64,000 nt of DNA from Clostridia bacterium (GTDB taxonomy: Bacteria; Bacillota_A; Clostridia; TANB77; CAG-508): contig JAFVGB010000002.1 in assembly GCA_017475185.1 (NCBI GenBank), forward strand, positions 193,353-257,352. The letters are read 5' to 3'. Below, piece after piece: positions 16,326 through 25,133 of this stretch (position 1 is its first letter; every line of letters begins with the position of its first letter). The position numbers and the translations under genes were made by a program. Below the pieces are notes generated by a model. The model saw only the letters and a program-made list of their open reading frames with translations, searched no databases and had not been told where the DNA came from.

Positions 16326-16579
16326 TGTCTAATGTTGAGGCAGAAATTGGTGGATTAAATACAGATAGATTAAAATCAATTATTGAAAGAATTGAATCTG
16401 TAGATAGTGAAATCAATGATTTAAAAGAAGATCGTAAAGGTATTATGCTTGAAGCAAAGTCAGCAGGATTTGATACAAAGGCTATTACTTATGTATTAAA
16501 ACAACGCAAAAAGTCTAAAGCTCAGCGTGATGAAGAAGAATTAGTTTTTGAAACTTATGAAAGAGCTGTCGGCTTATAA
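16325..16579 (+). CDS. GapR-like DNA-binding protein (DUF2312)
   Basis: The 84 residues fit the DUF2312/GapR pattern: a coiled coil (LKSIIERIESVDSEINDLKE) followed by 'AKSAGFDTKAITYVLKQRKK' and a terminal acidic helix. GapR of alphaproteobacteria is a small coiled-coil protein that clamps overtwisted DNA ahead of replication and stimulates topoisomerases. Placement between recA and the DNA polymerase fits a replication role. It starts at a TAATG overlap. Confidence 0.78.
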   Translation: MSNVEAEIGGLNTDRLKSIIERIESVDSEINDLKEDRKGIMLEAKSAGFDTKAITYVLKQRKKSKAQRDEEELVFETYERAVGL

Positions 16580-16614
16580 AAAGTAGTAATAGAAAATTAA
16601 TTTAATTTTTTAAG

Positions 16615-16647
16615 TAGAATCCATGTAAAAAGTGGATTCTATTTTTT
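16615..16647 (+). terminator. Factor-independent terminator
   Basis: A 9-base-pair stem (TAGAATCCA with TGGATTCTA) around a nine-base loop is followed by a run of six T. It closes the recA-gapR run before the polymerase gene. Confidence 0.8.
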
Positions 16648-16669
16648 ATATATGTAAAAGGAGTTTGTA

Positions 16670-19600
16670 ATGGTCACTAATACTAGACAAATACAAGATT
16701 ATGAATGTGAAAATAATCCTAATTTAATATTAATAGCAGCTAAACCTTTAAAGGCTGATGTATCTTGTATTTTTGATAGTATGCCTGGTATGCAATATTT
16801 GTCTACAATTTTTAAAAGCAAATTTAATTATTTGAATACTTATGTTACTTATATTGATGATTCAACATTTTTTATGAAAGAATATTTTTATAATATTTTT
16901 AAAATGTATAATTTAAAGAATACATTAAATGTTAATACACTTGCTATAGGATTTGTTGGTCAAGAAGCCTTTGATATTTTTGCAAATAGAGTATCTGATA
17001 CTAATTATTCTTCAGTAGTTGGTACAATTAAAATAAAAGATGCCTATTTACAAATGAATTGTCAAGGCTGTTATAATAATAAAATTTTTAAATTACCGTA
17101 TGTTATATTACCAAATATAGATGAAAATTTAAAAGATATATCAAATACTTTAAATAATTTACAATTTGGTTTAAATGATAATACTTCAGATGATCTTGTT
17201 TTGGAGTCTCCGTATTGTAGTACTCAAGCTTTATCAAATAGATTAGATGAATTAAAACAATTATATACTGAGCATAGAATTTATAATATAAATGTTTGTG
17301 GAAAAACTGCAAATAATATTCTTCTATATATTAAATTTTATGATACCTTTACAAAACAATACACAATTTATTGTCCAAAAAGTGAAATTTGCGATACAGA
17401 TTCTAAACAAGATAAAAAAGATATTTGTTATAAAATAAGAGATGTTTTAACTAGTATTCCTTTATGTGGCGAAAATTGTAAAGATATAACTGATGTTTTT
17501 GGTGTAACTGAAAAAGCTAATTTTGTTACAGAAAAAGATTTAGCCTTTTTAGAAAGTAATAGGGCTAGTTTTAAATTATTTGGTGATAAAAACGGTATAG
17601 CTTCCGAATGGTATTCTAAATGGCATGAAAAAGTATTACCTGTAATCGGTGCTGAAATTTCAGGTAAAGAAGGTAAAAATCAAGGATATGACCAATTAAA
17701 TAAATATGAATGGATTTATGATATTGAAGTATTTAAAGAAGATTGGTTATTTGTAGCAAAAACAGTAGACAAAAAGAATAAAGTTATTTGTTGGAATGAT
17801 CCTAAAAAGTTAGCCAAGTGGATTTCTAATAAAATTTTAATTGGATTTAATAATGCAGCATATGATAATCCAGTTATTAGTTATGCCATGATTTATGATG
17901 AAGTTAAAGCTAAAAATCCAGATGCTTTAACTGTTAAAGAATTCTCAGATAAATTAATTCATGAAGAAACCAATTATTTTGCCGAGGCTCAAAATATTAA
18001 TGCAACTCATTTCTTATCTTGGGATATTAGTTTTCATGAAAAATATGATATTCGTAGAAATTCACTTAAAAAATTAACAATGGCTATTTTAAATAAGAAA
18101 AATTATGACAGTAATGTGCCATTTGATATTGATAGAGCTTTAACAGATGATGAAAGAAAAGAAGTAGAAAAGTATTGCGAACTCGACGTTGATAATACTT
18201 TAGAATTGTTTATGCCAGATCCAGAAGATGTTAAGAAAAAAGAAGAAAATCCAAAATATGAAATGAGAACTTTTGCAAGAGAATCATATGATATTCGTTG
18301 GAATATGATTATTGAATATAATATGACAGCAAAAACACTTATTAATAAGTCATCTTCATTTGCTGGTAAATTACTTTGTGGTGAAGGTGCTAAAGCTGAT
18401 ATGAGTAATACTTATAAAATTATTGATGGTAAAAAAGTATATTATTCAATTCCAGAATTAGCATATAAAGAGTTAGCTGGGACTAAACTTTTACAGTTTT
18501 ATATTGATCACCAATCTGATCCAGATTATCATAAAGAAAGTTTTGAAGTTTATATGGGTGGTGATGATGAAGGTCATCAATATCAATTTGGATTTGGTGG
18601 TTTGCATCAAGCATTGATTGGTTATGGATCAGAAAATTTAGTTAACATGGATGTTGCTTCATTGTATCCTTCATTATTGGTGCAATATGGTTTAATGTCA
18701 AGAGGTGCTACAAAAAATCCTAAATCATATGAAGAAGTTTATCACACAAGACTTGCCGCAAAAAGAGATCATAAACAATTATTAAATCTTGGTCTTAAAT
18801 TAATTTTGAATGGTGCAATCGGTGCAATGAAATCTGAATTTAATCCATTATATGATACATGGTCTAATTCAACAATTTGCGTATATGGTCAGTTATTGTT
18901 ATTTATTTTATGTCAAAGATTATTTAATGCTGGCTTTAATATAGTTCAAACAAATACTGATGGTATTATGATTGAAAAAAGAGATGATGTAGATTATATG
19001 CCAATTGCTGAAAAATGGATGGAAGAAACAAGACTTGTACTTGAATTTGATGATATTTCTGTATTACAACAAAATAATGTAAATAATTATTATTGTCAAT
19101 TTACAAACGGAAAAGTTAAATCAAAAGGTTTTTATTTATCTAATGAAAAATTTGGTAAAGCTACTTCTAAAATTTTATGTAATATGGTTACACATAAACC
19201 TTTATTAGAGGGAACTGTACCAGGTGATTATGTAATTTATAAACGTCATGGTGTTGGTGAAATTTATGATGCTAAGACTAATACAAAGCTCGAAGGTAGA
19301 AGTTTGGCATTTGTTATAGGCTATCCTGATGATGAAAGAACTGGTGCATTTTATAGTAGAAGTAGAAATCAAAGAGAAACTGTTGTAAAAGATGAAAAAG
19401 GTAAAGCAGTTCTTGATGAAAATGGTAATAAAGTAACAGAGTTAACTAATTCTGAATCTAAAATTACAGGTTTTACAGATCATATGTTAGTAGTTGATTC
19501 TATTGATGATTTGAAAATGGAAGAAATAAATACAAGAGAATATATTAATTTAGCTAAAAATTTATTAGATAAACCAGATATATTTGGTCCATATTATGAT

Positions 19601-20335
19601 ATTAATTTTGTAAAAGTAGATGAACCAGCGTATTTACAAGCACTTAATCCATTAAAAGATAATACTGATCCTTATCCAACAAAGGCCGGTGTAAAATGTC
19701 AAAATTTCTTATTTGAATGTGATTATTTATCCAAAGAAGAGCAAGAAGAAATTATAAAACGTATTGAACCATATACATATCGTATTACTTGGTCTGGACA
19801 TAGATCATATCATATTATTGTTAGATTAACAAGTCCAGTTAAAAGTACAGATTATAAAATGATTTGGCATTATTTAGCTAAGCGAAAACTTAATATAATA
19901 GGTGCAGATGAAGCTTGTGAGTTACCTAATAAATATACAAGAGTTCCTGGTCAAATCAATCCAAAAACAAATGAAATGCAAACATTATATAGTGAAAATA
20001 AATATGAGTTTTCTACAAAAGAAATTTTAGATGATTTACCAGTCTTTAGAGAAACTGAACCAAAATTTGTTCCATATAAAGGTAAAAATATAACATTAAA
20101 AACTTTGGAAAAACACATTAATAAACAAGATTGGTCTGATGGTAATCGTTTTGCAGCTTGTCAAAAATTAAGTCCAAATTTAATGTCATTAGTTACTTTA
20201 GAAGAATTAATTAAAATGATACCAACAAAATTAGACAAAGATCACATTTATGTATTAAAGTCTAAATATCATTATTGGGAAAAGTATAAATATATGTTAG
20301 AAGAAAGTGGCATTACAGAAGAAGGAGAAATATAA
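16670..20335 (+). CDS. Family B DNA polymerase fused to a C-terminal primase-like (AEP) domain
   Basis: A 1,221-residue replicative polymerase. An N-terminal region of about 330 residues is unrecognised. The 3'-5' exonuclease follows (YDIEVF with D351/E353; GFNNAAYDNPV; YCELDVDNT with D506). The polymerase motifs are A (NMDVASLYPS, D661), B (KLILNGAIGAMKSEF) and C (NTDGIM, D764). From about residue 960 a further domain carries an acidic pair in FLFECDYL (E1016/D1018), then WSGHRSYHIIV (H1048) and ADEACELPNKYTRVPGQ. This matches the order of AEP-type primase motifs. One chain may thus both prime and extend DNA. No separate DnaG-type primase is seen in the window. The start follows AAAAGGAG. 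Confidence 0.9.
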   Translation: MVTNTRQIQDYECENNPNLILIAAKPLKADVSCIFDSMPGMQYLSTIFKSKFNYLNTYVTYIDDSTFFMKEYFYNIFKMYNLKNTLNVNTLAIGFVGQEAFDIFANRVSDTNYSSVVGTIKIKDAYLQMNCQGCYNNKIFKLPYVILPNIDENLKDISNTLNNLQFGLNDNTSDDLVLESPYCSTQALSNRLDELKQLYTEHRIYNINVCGKTANNILLYIKFYDTFTKQYTIYCPKSEICDTDSKQDKKDICYKIRDVLTSIPLCGENCKDITDVFGVTEKANFVTEKDLAFLESNRASFKLFGDKNGIASEWYSKWHEKVLPVIGAEISGKEGKNQGYDQLNKYEWIYDIEVFKEDWLFVAKTVDKKNKVICWNDPKKLAKWISNKILIGFNNAAYDNPVISYAMIYDEVKAKNPDALTVKEFSDKLIHEETNYFAEAQNINATHFLSWDISFHEKYDIRRNSLKKLTMAILNKKNYDSNVPFDIDRALTDDERKEVEKYCELDVDNTLELFMPDPEDVKKKEENPKYEMRTFARESYDIRWNMIIEYNMTAKTLINKSSSFAGKLLCGEGAKADMSNTYKIIDGKKVYYSIPELAYKELAGTKLLQFYIDHQSDPDYHKESFEVYMGGDDEGHQYQFGFGGLHQALIGYGSENLVNMDVASLYPSLLVQYGLMSRGATKNPKSYEEVYHTRLAAKRDHKQLLNLGLKLILNGAIGAMKSEFNPLYDTWSNSTICVYGQLLLFILCQRLFNAGFNIVQTNTDGIMIEKRDDVDYMPIAEKWMEETRLVLEFDDISVLQQNNVNNYYCQFTNGKVKSKGFYLSNEKFGKATSKILCNMVTHKPLLEGTVPGDYVIYKRHGVGEIYDAKTNTKLEGRSLAFVIGYPDDERTGAFYSRSRNQRETVVKDEKGKAVLDENGNKVTELTNSESKITGFTDHMLVVDSIDDLKMEEINTREYINLAKNLLDKPDIFGPYYDINFVKVDEPAYLQALNPLKDNTDPYPTKAGVKCQNFLFECDYLSKEEQEEIIKRIEPYTYRITWSGHRSYHIIVRLTSPVKSTDYKMIWHYLAKRKLNIIGADEACELPNKYTRVPGQINPKTNEMQTLYSENKYEFSTKEILDDLPVFRETEPKFVPYKGKNITLKTLEKHINKQDWSDGNRFAACQKLSPNLMSLVTLEELIKMIPTKLDKDHIYVLKSKYHYWEKYKYMLEESGITEEGEI

Positions 20336-20607
20336 TGTCTGATAATTTAGCCTTTGATATAAGTATTATTCAAAGACCGTTTAAAACCGAAGAAGGTGAA
20401 GAAGTAATAAGAGATTGTGTAGAATTAGAAATACAGCATACAAATCTTGAATTAATTTTAGATCCAGAAGTACCGACAGAATTACATTCAAAAGCTATTG
20501 AAAGTTTTATTGAAAGACTAAAAAGTTTTGAAAATGTAAAAATTACAGATTATTCCGAGCAAAAAGAAGTAGAAATGGAAAATAAATCTGTAGATGAAAG
20601 TGAATAA
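20335..20607 (+). CDS. Hypothetical protein (90 aa)
   Basis: An acidic protein of unknown function, with strands in the first half (NLAFDISIIQRPFKTEEGEE) and a predicted helix (LHSKAIESFIERLKSF) in the second. AAGGAGAAATATA precedes it and it follows the polymerase with one base of overlap, so it may be a polymerase-associated factor. Confidence 0.65.
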   Translation: MSDNLAFDISIIQRPFKTEEGEEVIRDCVELEIQHTNLELILDPEVPTELHSKAIESFIERLKSFENVKITDYSEQKEVEMENKSVDESE

Positions 20608-20611
20608 ATAC

Positions 20612-20623
20612 ATTCTATATAAT
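20612..20623 (+). promoter_or_regulatory. ATTCTA-type promoter-like element before the dUTPase gene
   Basis: ATTCTATATAAT lies 26 bases before the dUTPase start, close to the GTTCTA family but with A in the first position. It could be a simple -10 with poor upstream conservation. Confidence 0.3.
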
Positions 20624-20649
20624 AGTTTTAATTTAAATGAGGTAAACAA

Positions 20650-21144
20650 ATGAAATATGCAATTTATAGAGATACAACAAAACCTACAGGTCGTCGTGGT
20701 GATGATGCTGGAATTGATATTTATGTACCAAATGATTTTCCAGAAACAAAACTTTGTGTTGGTGAACAAGTAAATATTCCTACAGGTATTAGAGTAGTTG
20801 TTCCGGCTGGATATATGCTTAAAGCTGAAAATAAATCAGGAGTAGCATTTAAAAAAGGTTTAACTTGTGGTGCATGTGTTGTAGATTACTCTTATCGTGG
20901 TGAAATTCATGCAAATCTATTTAAGGCTGTAAAAGGTTCTGAAGATATGATTGATGAAAATGGTAACTATTTTACTATAATTAAACCAGGTGATAAAATT
21001 GTTCAGTTTATTCTTGAAAAAATTTCTGATGAAGAATTAGAAGAAATTAGTCGTGAAGAATATGATGATTTACCAGAAACAAGTAGAGGTTCTGGAGCAT
21101 TCGGATCAACAAATGTTCAAGAAGTAGCTGTAGATGCAGAATAA
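20650..21144 (+). CDS. dut: dUTP pyrophosphatase
   Basis: A 164-residue trimeric-type dUTPase that hydrolyses dUTP to dUMP and pyrophosphate, keeping uracil out of DNA and supplying dUMP. All five motifs are visible: DAGIDIYVP, ENKSGVAFKKGL, VDYSYRGEIH, GDKIVQFIL and RGSGAFGST. It lies between the polymerase and dNMP kinase genes. TGAGGTAAACAA precedes the start. Confidence 0.93.
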   Translation: MKYAIYRDTTKPTGRRGDDAGIDIYVPNDFPETKLCVGEQVNIPTGIRVVVPAGYMLKAENKSGVAFKKGLTCGACVVDYSYRGEIHANLFKAVKGSEDMIDENGNYFTIIKPGDKIVQFILEKISDEELEEISREEYDDLPETSRGSGAFGSTNVQEVAVDAE

Positions 21145-21168
21145 ATAGAAAGATTTGTTAAAAAATAT

Positions 21169-21226
21169 AAAAGCAGCTTTACTTGTTATAACATTTATAA
21201 TATTAATAATAAGTAAGCTGCTTTTT
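21169..21226 (+). terminator. Long-stem terminator with a promoter box in one arm
   Basis: Arms at 21169-21184 and 21211-21225 pair over about 15 bases with one bulge (AAAAGCAGCTT with AAGCTGCTTTT) and end in a T run. The upstream arm contains GCAGCTTTAC and the 26-base loop contains TATAAT. Confidence 0.65.
21173..21201 (+). promoter_or_regulatory. Class-I-like promoter inside the terminator stem-loop
   Basis: GCAGCTTTAC is close to the minus-strand box ACAGCTTTAC at 53189 and is followed by TATAAT after 13 bases. The dNMP kinase start lies 65 bases from the box, similar to the spacing at the other class-I sites. Confidence 0.45.
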
Positions 21227-21246
21227 AGTAGAGGAAGAAGAAATAA

Positions 21247-21885
21247 ATGCAAAAGGTTATTGCAATTACTGGTTTAAAAGGATCTGGTAAAGATACTATT
21301 GCCAATATTATTTGTAAATATGATCATACTTTTAAAACAATTGCTTTTGCTGATAAACTTAAAGATATTTGTGCTGTAATGTTTAATTGGGATCGTGAAA
21401 TGTTAAGTGGACGCTTTCCTGAATCTAGAGAATGGCGAGAGCAAGCTGATCCATTTTGGAGTAAAGAATTAGGTATTGAATTTACTCCACGAAAAGCATT
21501 AACTACAGTCGGTACTGATTTAATAAGAGGTACAATTTTATCACATATTTGGGATATTGCTGTTAAAAAAGAAATAATAGATCATCCTGAATTAAATTAT
21601 ATAATCACTGATTGCAGATTTGCAAATGAATTATATATGGTTAGAGGTTTAGGCGGTACAGTTATTCAAGTTGAACGAGGTAATAAACCAAATTGGTGGA
21701 CTATTGCAGAAGATTATAACTTAGGTAAATTTGGGATAGATGAACCTGAAGAACTTAAATCTATTCATCCATCAGAAAGAGATTGGATAGGTATTAATAA
21801 TCCAGATCATATTTTTTATAATAATAGCACATTAGAAGATTTAGAAAAAGAAGTAATAGCATATTTTGGACTTATTAATGAGTAA
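21247..21885 (+). CDS. Deoxynucleoside monophosphate kinase
   Basis: A 212-residue P-loop kinase related to T4 gene 1. The Walker A is GLKGSGKDT near the N-terminus. Other matches are IAFADKLKDICAVMFNWDRE, the lid-like GTDLIRGTI and ITDCRFANELYMVR. The T4 enzyme phosphorylates dTMP, dGMP and 5-hydroxymethyl-dCMP; substrate choice cannot be read here. It sits between dUTPase and the TS-family gene, so it could take the TS-family product to the diphosphate. AGAGGAAGAAG precedes it. Confidence 0.88.
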   Translation: MQKVIAITGLKGSGKDTIANIICKYDHTFKTIAFADKLKDICAVMFNWDREMLSGRFPESREWREQADPFWSKELGIEFTPRKALTTVGTDLIRGTILSHIWDIAVKKEIIDHPELNYIITDCRFANELYMVRGLGGTVIQVERGNKPNWWTIAEDYNLGKFGIDEPEELKSIHPSERDWIGINNPDHIFYNNSTLEDLEKEVIAYFGLINE

Positions 21886-22462
21886 AATTGATTTTTTTAC
21901 ATATTTGAAAAGATTAAATGATGGCGAATATCATATGTATATTTGTCCAACTGAAATTTGTTATTTTCCATATAGAGATGAAGAAATAAATATGTGTTTA
22001 ATAAGTCAAGAATTAAATAAATTTGGTCAGTATTTAGATCATAAAGAAACTTTTTTTGAGCGTAAAAATATGGCTGAAAATAATATAAATTGGATTAATT
22101 TTGCACAGGAATTAAAAAAAGAGAAACATTTTATTTGTGAAGAAAGTGGATTTAATTCAAAGAAAATTAAACAATTAAATTATGATTTATTTAATATTGA
22201 TTATAAGCATACTTGGATAAATAACTGGTTAATTATTCATCATATAGATGATAAACAAGAATATGAATGTTATGATAAAACTAAGTTACAGGTATTAAAT
22301 AGAGCAATTCATCTTATTAAACATAGGTACAATTCTTTATTGCCATATATACCAAATTTAAAAAATAATTATGATTTATGGTTTGAATTAGGATGTTTAA
22401 TTCATGATAGAAATGGTGAATATCCTTGGCGTAATATTAAAGAAATAGAAAATAAGGAATAA
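21878..22462 (+). CDS. Hypothetical protein (194 aa)
   Basis: Unknown function. The protein is helical and rich in aromatic residues, with a histidine pair in WLIIHHIDDKQEYECYDK. It uses an ATGAGTAA overlap with the stop of the dNMP kinase, so translation is probably coupled. The next gene is the TS-family enzyme, so a role in nucleotide metabolism is possible but not shown. Confidence 0.65.
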   Translation: MSKIDFFTYLKRLNDGEYHMYICPTEICYFPYRDEEINMCLISQELNKFGQYLDHKETFFERKNMAENNINWINFAQELKKEKHFICEESGFNSKKIKQLNYDLFNIDYKHTWINNWLIIHHIDDKQEYECYDKTKLQVLNRAIHLIKHRYNSLLPYIPNLKNNYDLWFELGCLIHDRNGEYPWRNIKEIENKE

Positions 22463-22466
22463 ATAT

Positions 22467-23342
22467 ATGAATACATATGATAATCAATACTTAGATTTAG
22501 TAGAAGAAATTTTAACTAAAGGTATAGAAGCTCCGTGTCGTACAGGAAATAATGTATTGGTAAGATTAAATAAAAGTCTTACTGTTGATTTAGAGGAAGG
22601 TTTTCCAATTCTTACATTTAGACAGATTCCATTCAAAGGTGCTAAAGGTGAAGTTTCTTGTTTCTTAGAAGGTATTACAGATAAACAAGTTTATAATGAG
22701 CGTGGATGCAAATATTGGAATGAATGGTGTAATCCTAAAAAAGTACCATATTCTGATAAAGAAGGTATGAAAGCCGAAAATGATCTTGGAAATATTTATG
22801 GTTTTAATTGGCTTCATTTTAATGCTGAATATAAAGGTTGTAATTATGATTATAAAGATGAAGGATTTAATCAGGTAAAACAAGTAGTTGAAACTTTAAA
22901 GAAAAATCCATATGATCGTCGTATGATTATTACTGCTTGGGATCCGGCTCATATGGATACAATGGGTTTACCACCATGTTTGCATACTTGGCAATTTAAT
23001 TATTTAGGTAATAGATTACATTTAACTGGTTTACAAAGATCTGCCGATACTATTTTAGGTGTACCTGCTGATATGGTTCAAGGAGCATTATTATTACATT
23101 TAATGGCCCAAACAGTAAATATAAAACCAGGTACTTTAACACTTGAATTTTGTAATTGTCATATTTATGATAATCATATTGAAACAGTAAAAACTAATTT
23201 AGATAATTGGAGAAAAGTACAATATGATTTACCAAAATTAATATTAGATAAAAACGCAAATGTATTTAATTTTATGCCAGAAATGGCTAGTTTAGATAAT
23301 TATAAATATGGATCAAAGGTAAGTTTTCAAATAGCTGTATAG
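22467..23342 (+). CDS. Thymidylate synthase family protein (thymidylate synthase or deoxycytidylate hydroxymethylase)
   Basis: A 291-residue enzyme with the full thymidylate-synthase scaffold: catalytic Cys171 (LPPCLHTWQF), phosphate-binding Arg25 and Arg191, Glu62, Ser192, Asp194, His232 and Tyr234. The key asparagine that reads the uracil ring (FNIASY in E. coli, N177) aligns with Asp202 in GVPADMVQGALLLH. An aspartate here is the known difference in T4 dCMP hydroxymethylase, and changing Asn to Asp in a bacterial synthase makes it act on dCMP. This gene may therefore make 5-hydroxymethyl-dCMP (or methyl-dCMP) rather than dTMP. SHMT at 4,193 would supply the folate cofactor. AAGGAATAAATAT precedes it. 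Confidence 0.9.
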   Translation: MNTYDNQYLDLVEEILTKGIEAPCRTGNNVLVRLNKSLTVDLEEGFPILTFRQIPFKGAKGEVSCFLEGITDKQVYNERGCKYWNEWCNPKKVPYSDKEGMKAENDLGNIYGFNWLHFNAEYKGCNYDYKDEGFNQVKQVVETLKKNPYDRRMIITAWDPAHMDTMGLPPCLHTWQFNYLGNRLHLTGLQRSADTILGVPADMVQGALLLHLMAQTVNIKPGTLTLEFCNCHIYDNHIETVKTNLDNWRKVQYDLPKLILDKNANVFNFMPEMASLDNYKYGSKVSFQIAV

Positions 23343-23351
23343 GAATTGTTT

Positions 23352-24122
23352 ATGTTTAAAGAATTAGAAAATATTTTTATACCTCAAAAATTTAATGGTT
23401 ATATATTTATAAATGAGGACGATAAAAACCATCATGATTGGTTTCATTGTTATAAAACTCGTCCAAATTTTGCAATTCTTAAACAAAATGGTAAATTATA
23501 TAAAATTAATAATGTATATATAATAAATAGTTGTTATTTATCAAAAGATTTAGTTGAAGCTGCAGAAAAAAGATCTTTAGAAAATACTACACATAAATAT
23601 AGTAGACCAAATATAAGTAATTATGAAATACTTTATCAAATTTTAAAAAAATATAATGTTGATGTTACAAATATAGATAAATTTAAAATTATTGGTAGTG
23701 AAACATTAGGTAATCGTAGATTATGGTCTTATGAAGAGAATTTTAAAGATATTTATTTTATTTATTTAGATAATTTAGAAGAAATAAAAACATTAACGAA
23801 AAAAGAACAAACTTATTTAGATAATAAAAATAAAAAAGAAGCTGAAACTAAAATAATAACAAAGTTAATGAAAAATACTATTGAAACTATTTGTAATCAA
23901 TATGGTATGACATTAAAAGATGATAGAATCATGTTTAAAGATTATAAAGGTTTAATGGATTTTTATAATATTGCATTAAATCAAACAATTATTAAAGGTT
24001 TAACTGAAAATGGTTTTACTATTAATAGAAAGAATAATAAAAGAAAAATAGGAATAAGTACAGTTTTGTTTACACTTAAAGATTTAGGATTAGAATATGG
24101 TATTGAAACCAATAAAGATTAA
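23352..24122 (+). CDS. Hypothetical protein (256 aa)
   Basis: Unknown function. The first half has strands and aromatic residues (FNGYIFINEDDKNHHDWFHC). The middle has a charged helix (LTKKEQTYLDNKNKKEAETK). I chose the ATG at 23352 because AGGAA lies seven bases before it. Confidence 0.65.
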   Translation: MFKELENIFIPQKFNGYIFINEDDKNHHDWFHCYKTRPNFAILKQNGKLYKINNVYIINSCYLSKDLVEAAEKRSLENTTHKYSRPNISNYEILYQILKKYNVDVTNIDKFKIIGSETLGNRRLWSYEENFKDIYFIYLDNLEEIKTLTKKEQTYLDNKNKKEAETKIITKLMKNTIETICNQYGMTLKDDRIMFKDYKGLMDFYNIALNQTIIKGLTENGFTINRKNNKRKIGISTVLFTLKDLGLEYGIETNKD

Positions 24123-24153
24123 AGGACTTTCATTAAGAAGAAAAGAATTGATT

Positions 24154-24294
24154 ATGTCTGATTATGCAAGAAGGGCAGCAGAATTAGATATAAAAAATGG
24201 AGTTCTAGATAGAGATGATTATTTAAGTCAACATCCAGCATATGTTGAAAAGAAAAATGAATTGCTGGCATTATTGAAAAGAGGTATAAAATGA
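24154..24294 (+). CDS. Hypothetical protein (46 aa)
   Basis: A short charged protein beginning MSDYARRAAELDIKNGVLDR. I chose this ATG because a longer frame would overlap the previous gene heavily. AAGAAGAAAAG precedes it at a long spacing, so the call is moderate. Its stop overlaps the next start by four bases. Confidence 0.5.
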   Translation: MSDYARRAAELDIKNGVLDRDDYLSQHPAYVEKKNELLALLKRGIK

Positions 24295-24533
24295 TTAGGG
24301 AAGATATTTATAAGTATTTTACTTTAGAAGCACAATTATATAACAGTTTAATGGGATGGATTAGAAATATTCGTATTGGTACAGAATATGCTAATGTTCC
24401 ATATCAAATTAAAACTATAAGTAATGGTAATGGTGGTGTTATTTTATTAACTGTAATTTATAAAGTTGGTGAAAAACATACAGATAAAGAAGTAAGTTAT
24501 ACTGTACCAATTGATGAATTGAATAGATATTAA
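24291..24533 (+). CDS. Hypothetical protein (80 aa)
   Basis: A small protein with an N-terminal helix and a beta-rich C-terminal half (GGVILLTVIYKVGEKHTDKE). Function unknown. AAGAGGTATAAA precedes the ATG. Confidence 0.65.
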   Translation: MIREDIYKYFTLEAQLYNSLMGWIRNIRIGTEYANVPYQIKTISNGNGGVILLTVIYKVGEKHTDKEVSYTVPIDELNRY

Positions 24534-24548
24534 TGAAAGTTTAATATC

Positions 24549-25118
24549 ATGAATATATTTTTTACTTCAGATTTACATTTTAATCATAAAAATTTGTTAC
24601 ATTTAGGTAAAGGTAGACCATTTAAAACTATTGAAGAACATGATGAAGCCATTATTAAAAATTGGAATAGTGTTGTATCTAGATCAGATTTAGTATATAT
24701 TTTAGGTGATATTTCTTTAGGTTGTCCACAAGAAAAATTAATTGATTATTTTCAAAGACTTAATGGTGCTAAACACCTTATTTTAGGAAATCATGATCGT
24801 AAAAAAGAAACTGCGGTTTTACTTAATAAAAACTTATTACAGTCTATGAGAGATTATTATGAATTAAAATATAAGACTGAAAATGGTAAAGATTATAAGT
24901 TTGTTTTATCACATTATCCTATTTTAGAATTTAATAATGCGCATAGAACAAATTGGAGTATACATTTATATGGGCATATTCATAATACAGTAAATTATGA
25001 TGATATTTATAAAAAATTAGGATTTAAAGCATTACATGTTGGTTTAGATACTAATGATTATAAACCTGTCGATATAAATACTATAATTTATAAAGCTGAA
25101 CATTTCTTAGATAATTAA
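24549..25118 (+). CDS. Calcineurin-like metallophosphoesterase
   Basis: A 189-residue protein with all the motifs of the fold: SDLHFNH near the start, VYILGDIS, LILGNHDRK, FVLSHYP and LYGHIHN. These residues coordinate two metal ions. Small stand-alone members act on phosphodiesters or phosphomonoesters; the substrate is unknown. It is plus-strand and unlinked to the RNA-ligase region, where a second enzyme of this fold is found. Confidence 0.88.
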   Translation: MNIFFTSDLHFNHKNLLHLGKGRPFKTIEEHDEAIIKNWNSVVSRSDLVYILGDISLGCPQEKLIDYFQRLNGAKHLILGNHDRKKETAVLLNKNLLQSMRDYYELKYKTENGKDYKFVLSHYPILEFNNAHRTNWSIHLYGHIHNTVNYDDIYKKLGFKALHVGLDTNDYKPVDINTIIYKAEHFLDN

Positions 25119-25133
25119 TGAAAGATTAAAAAT

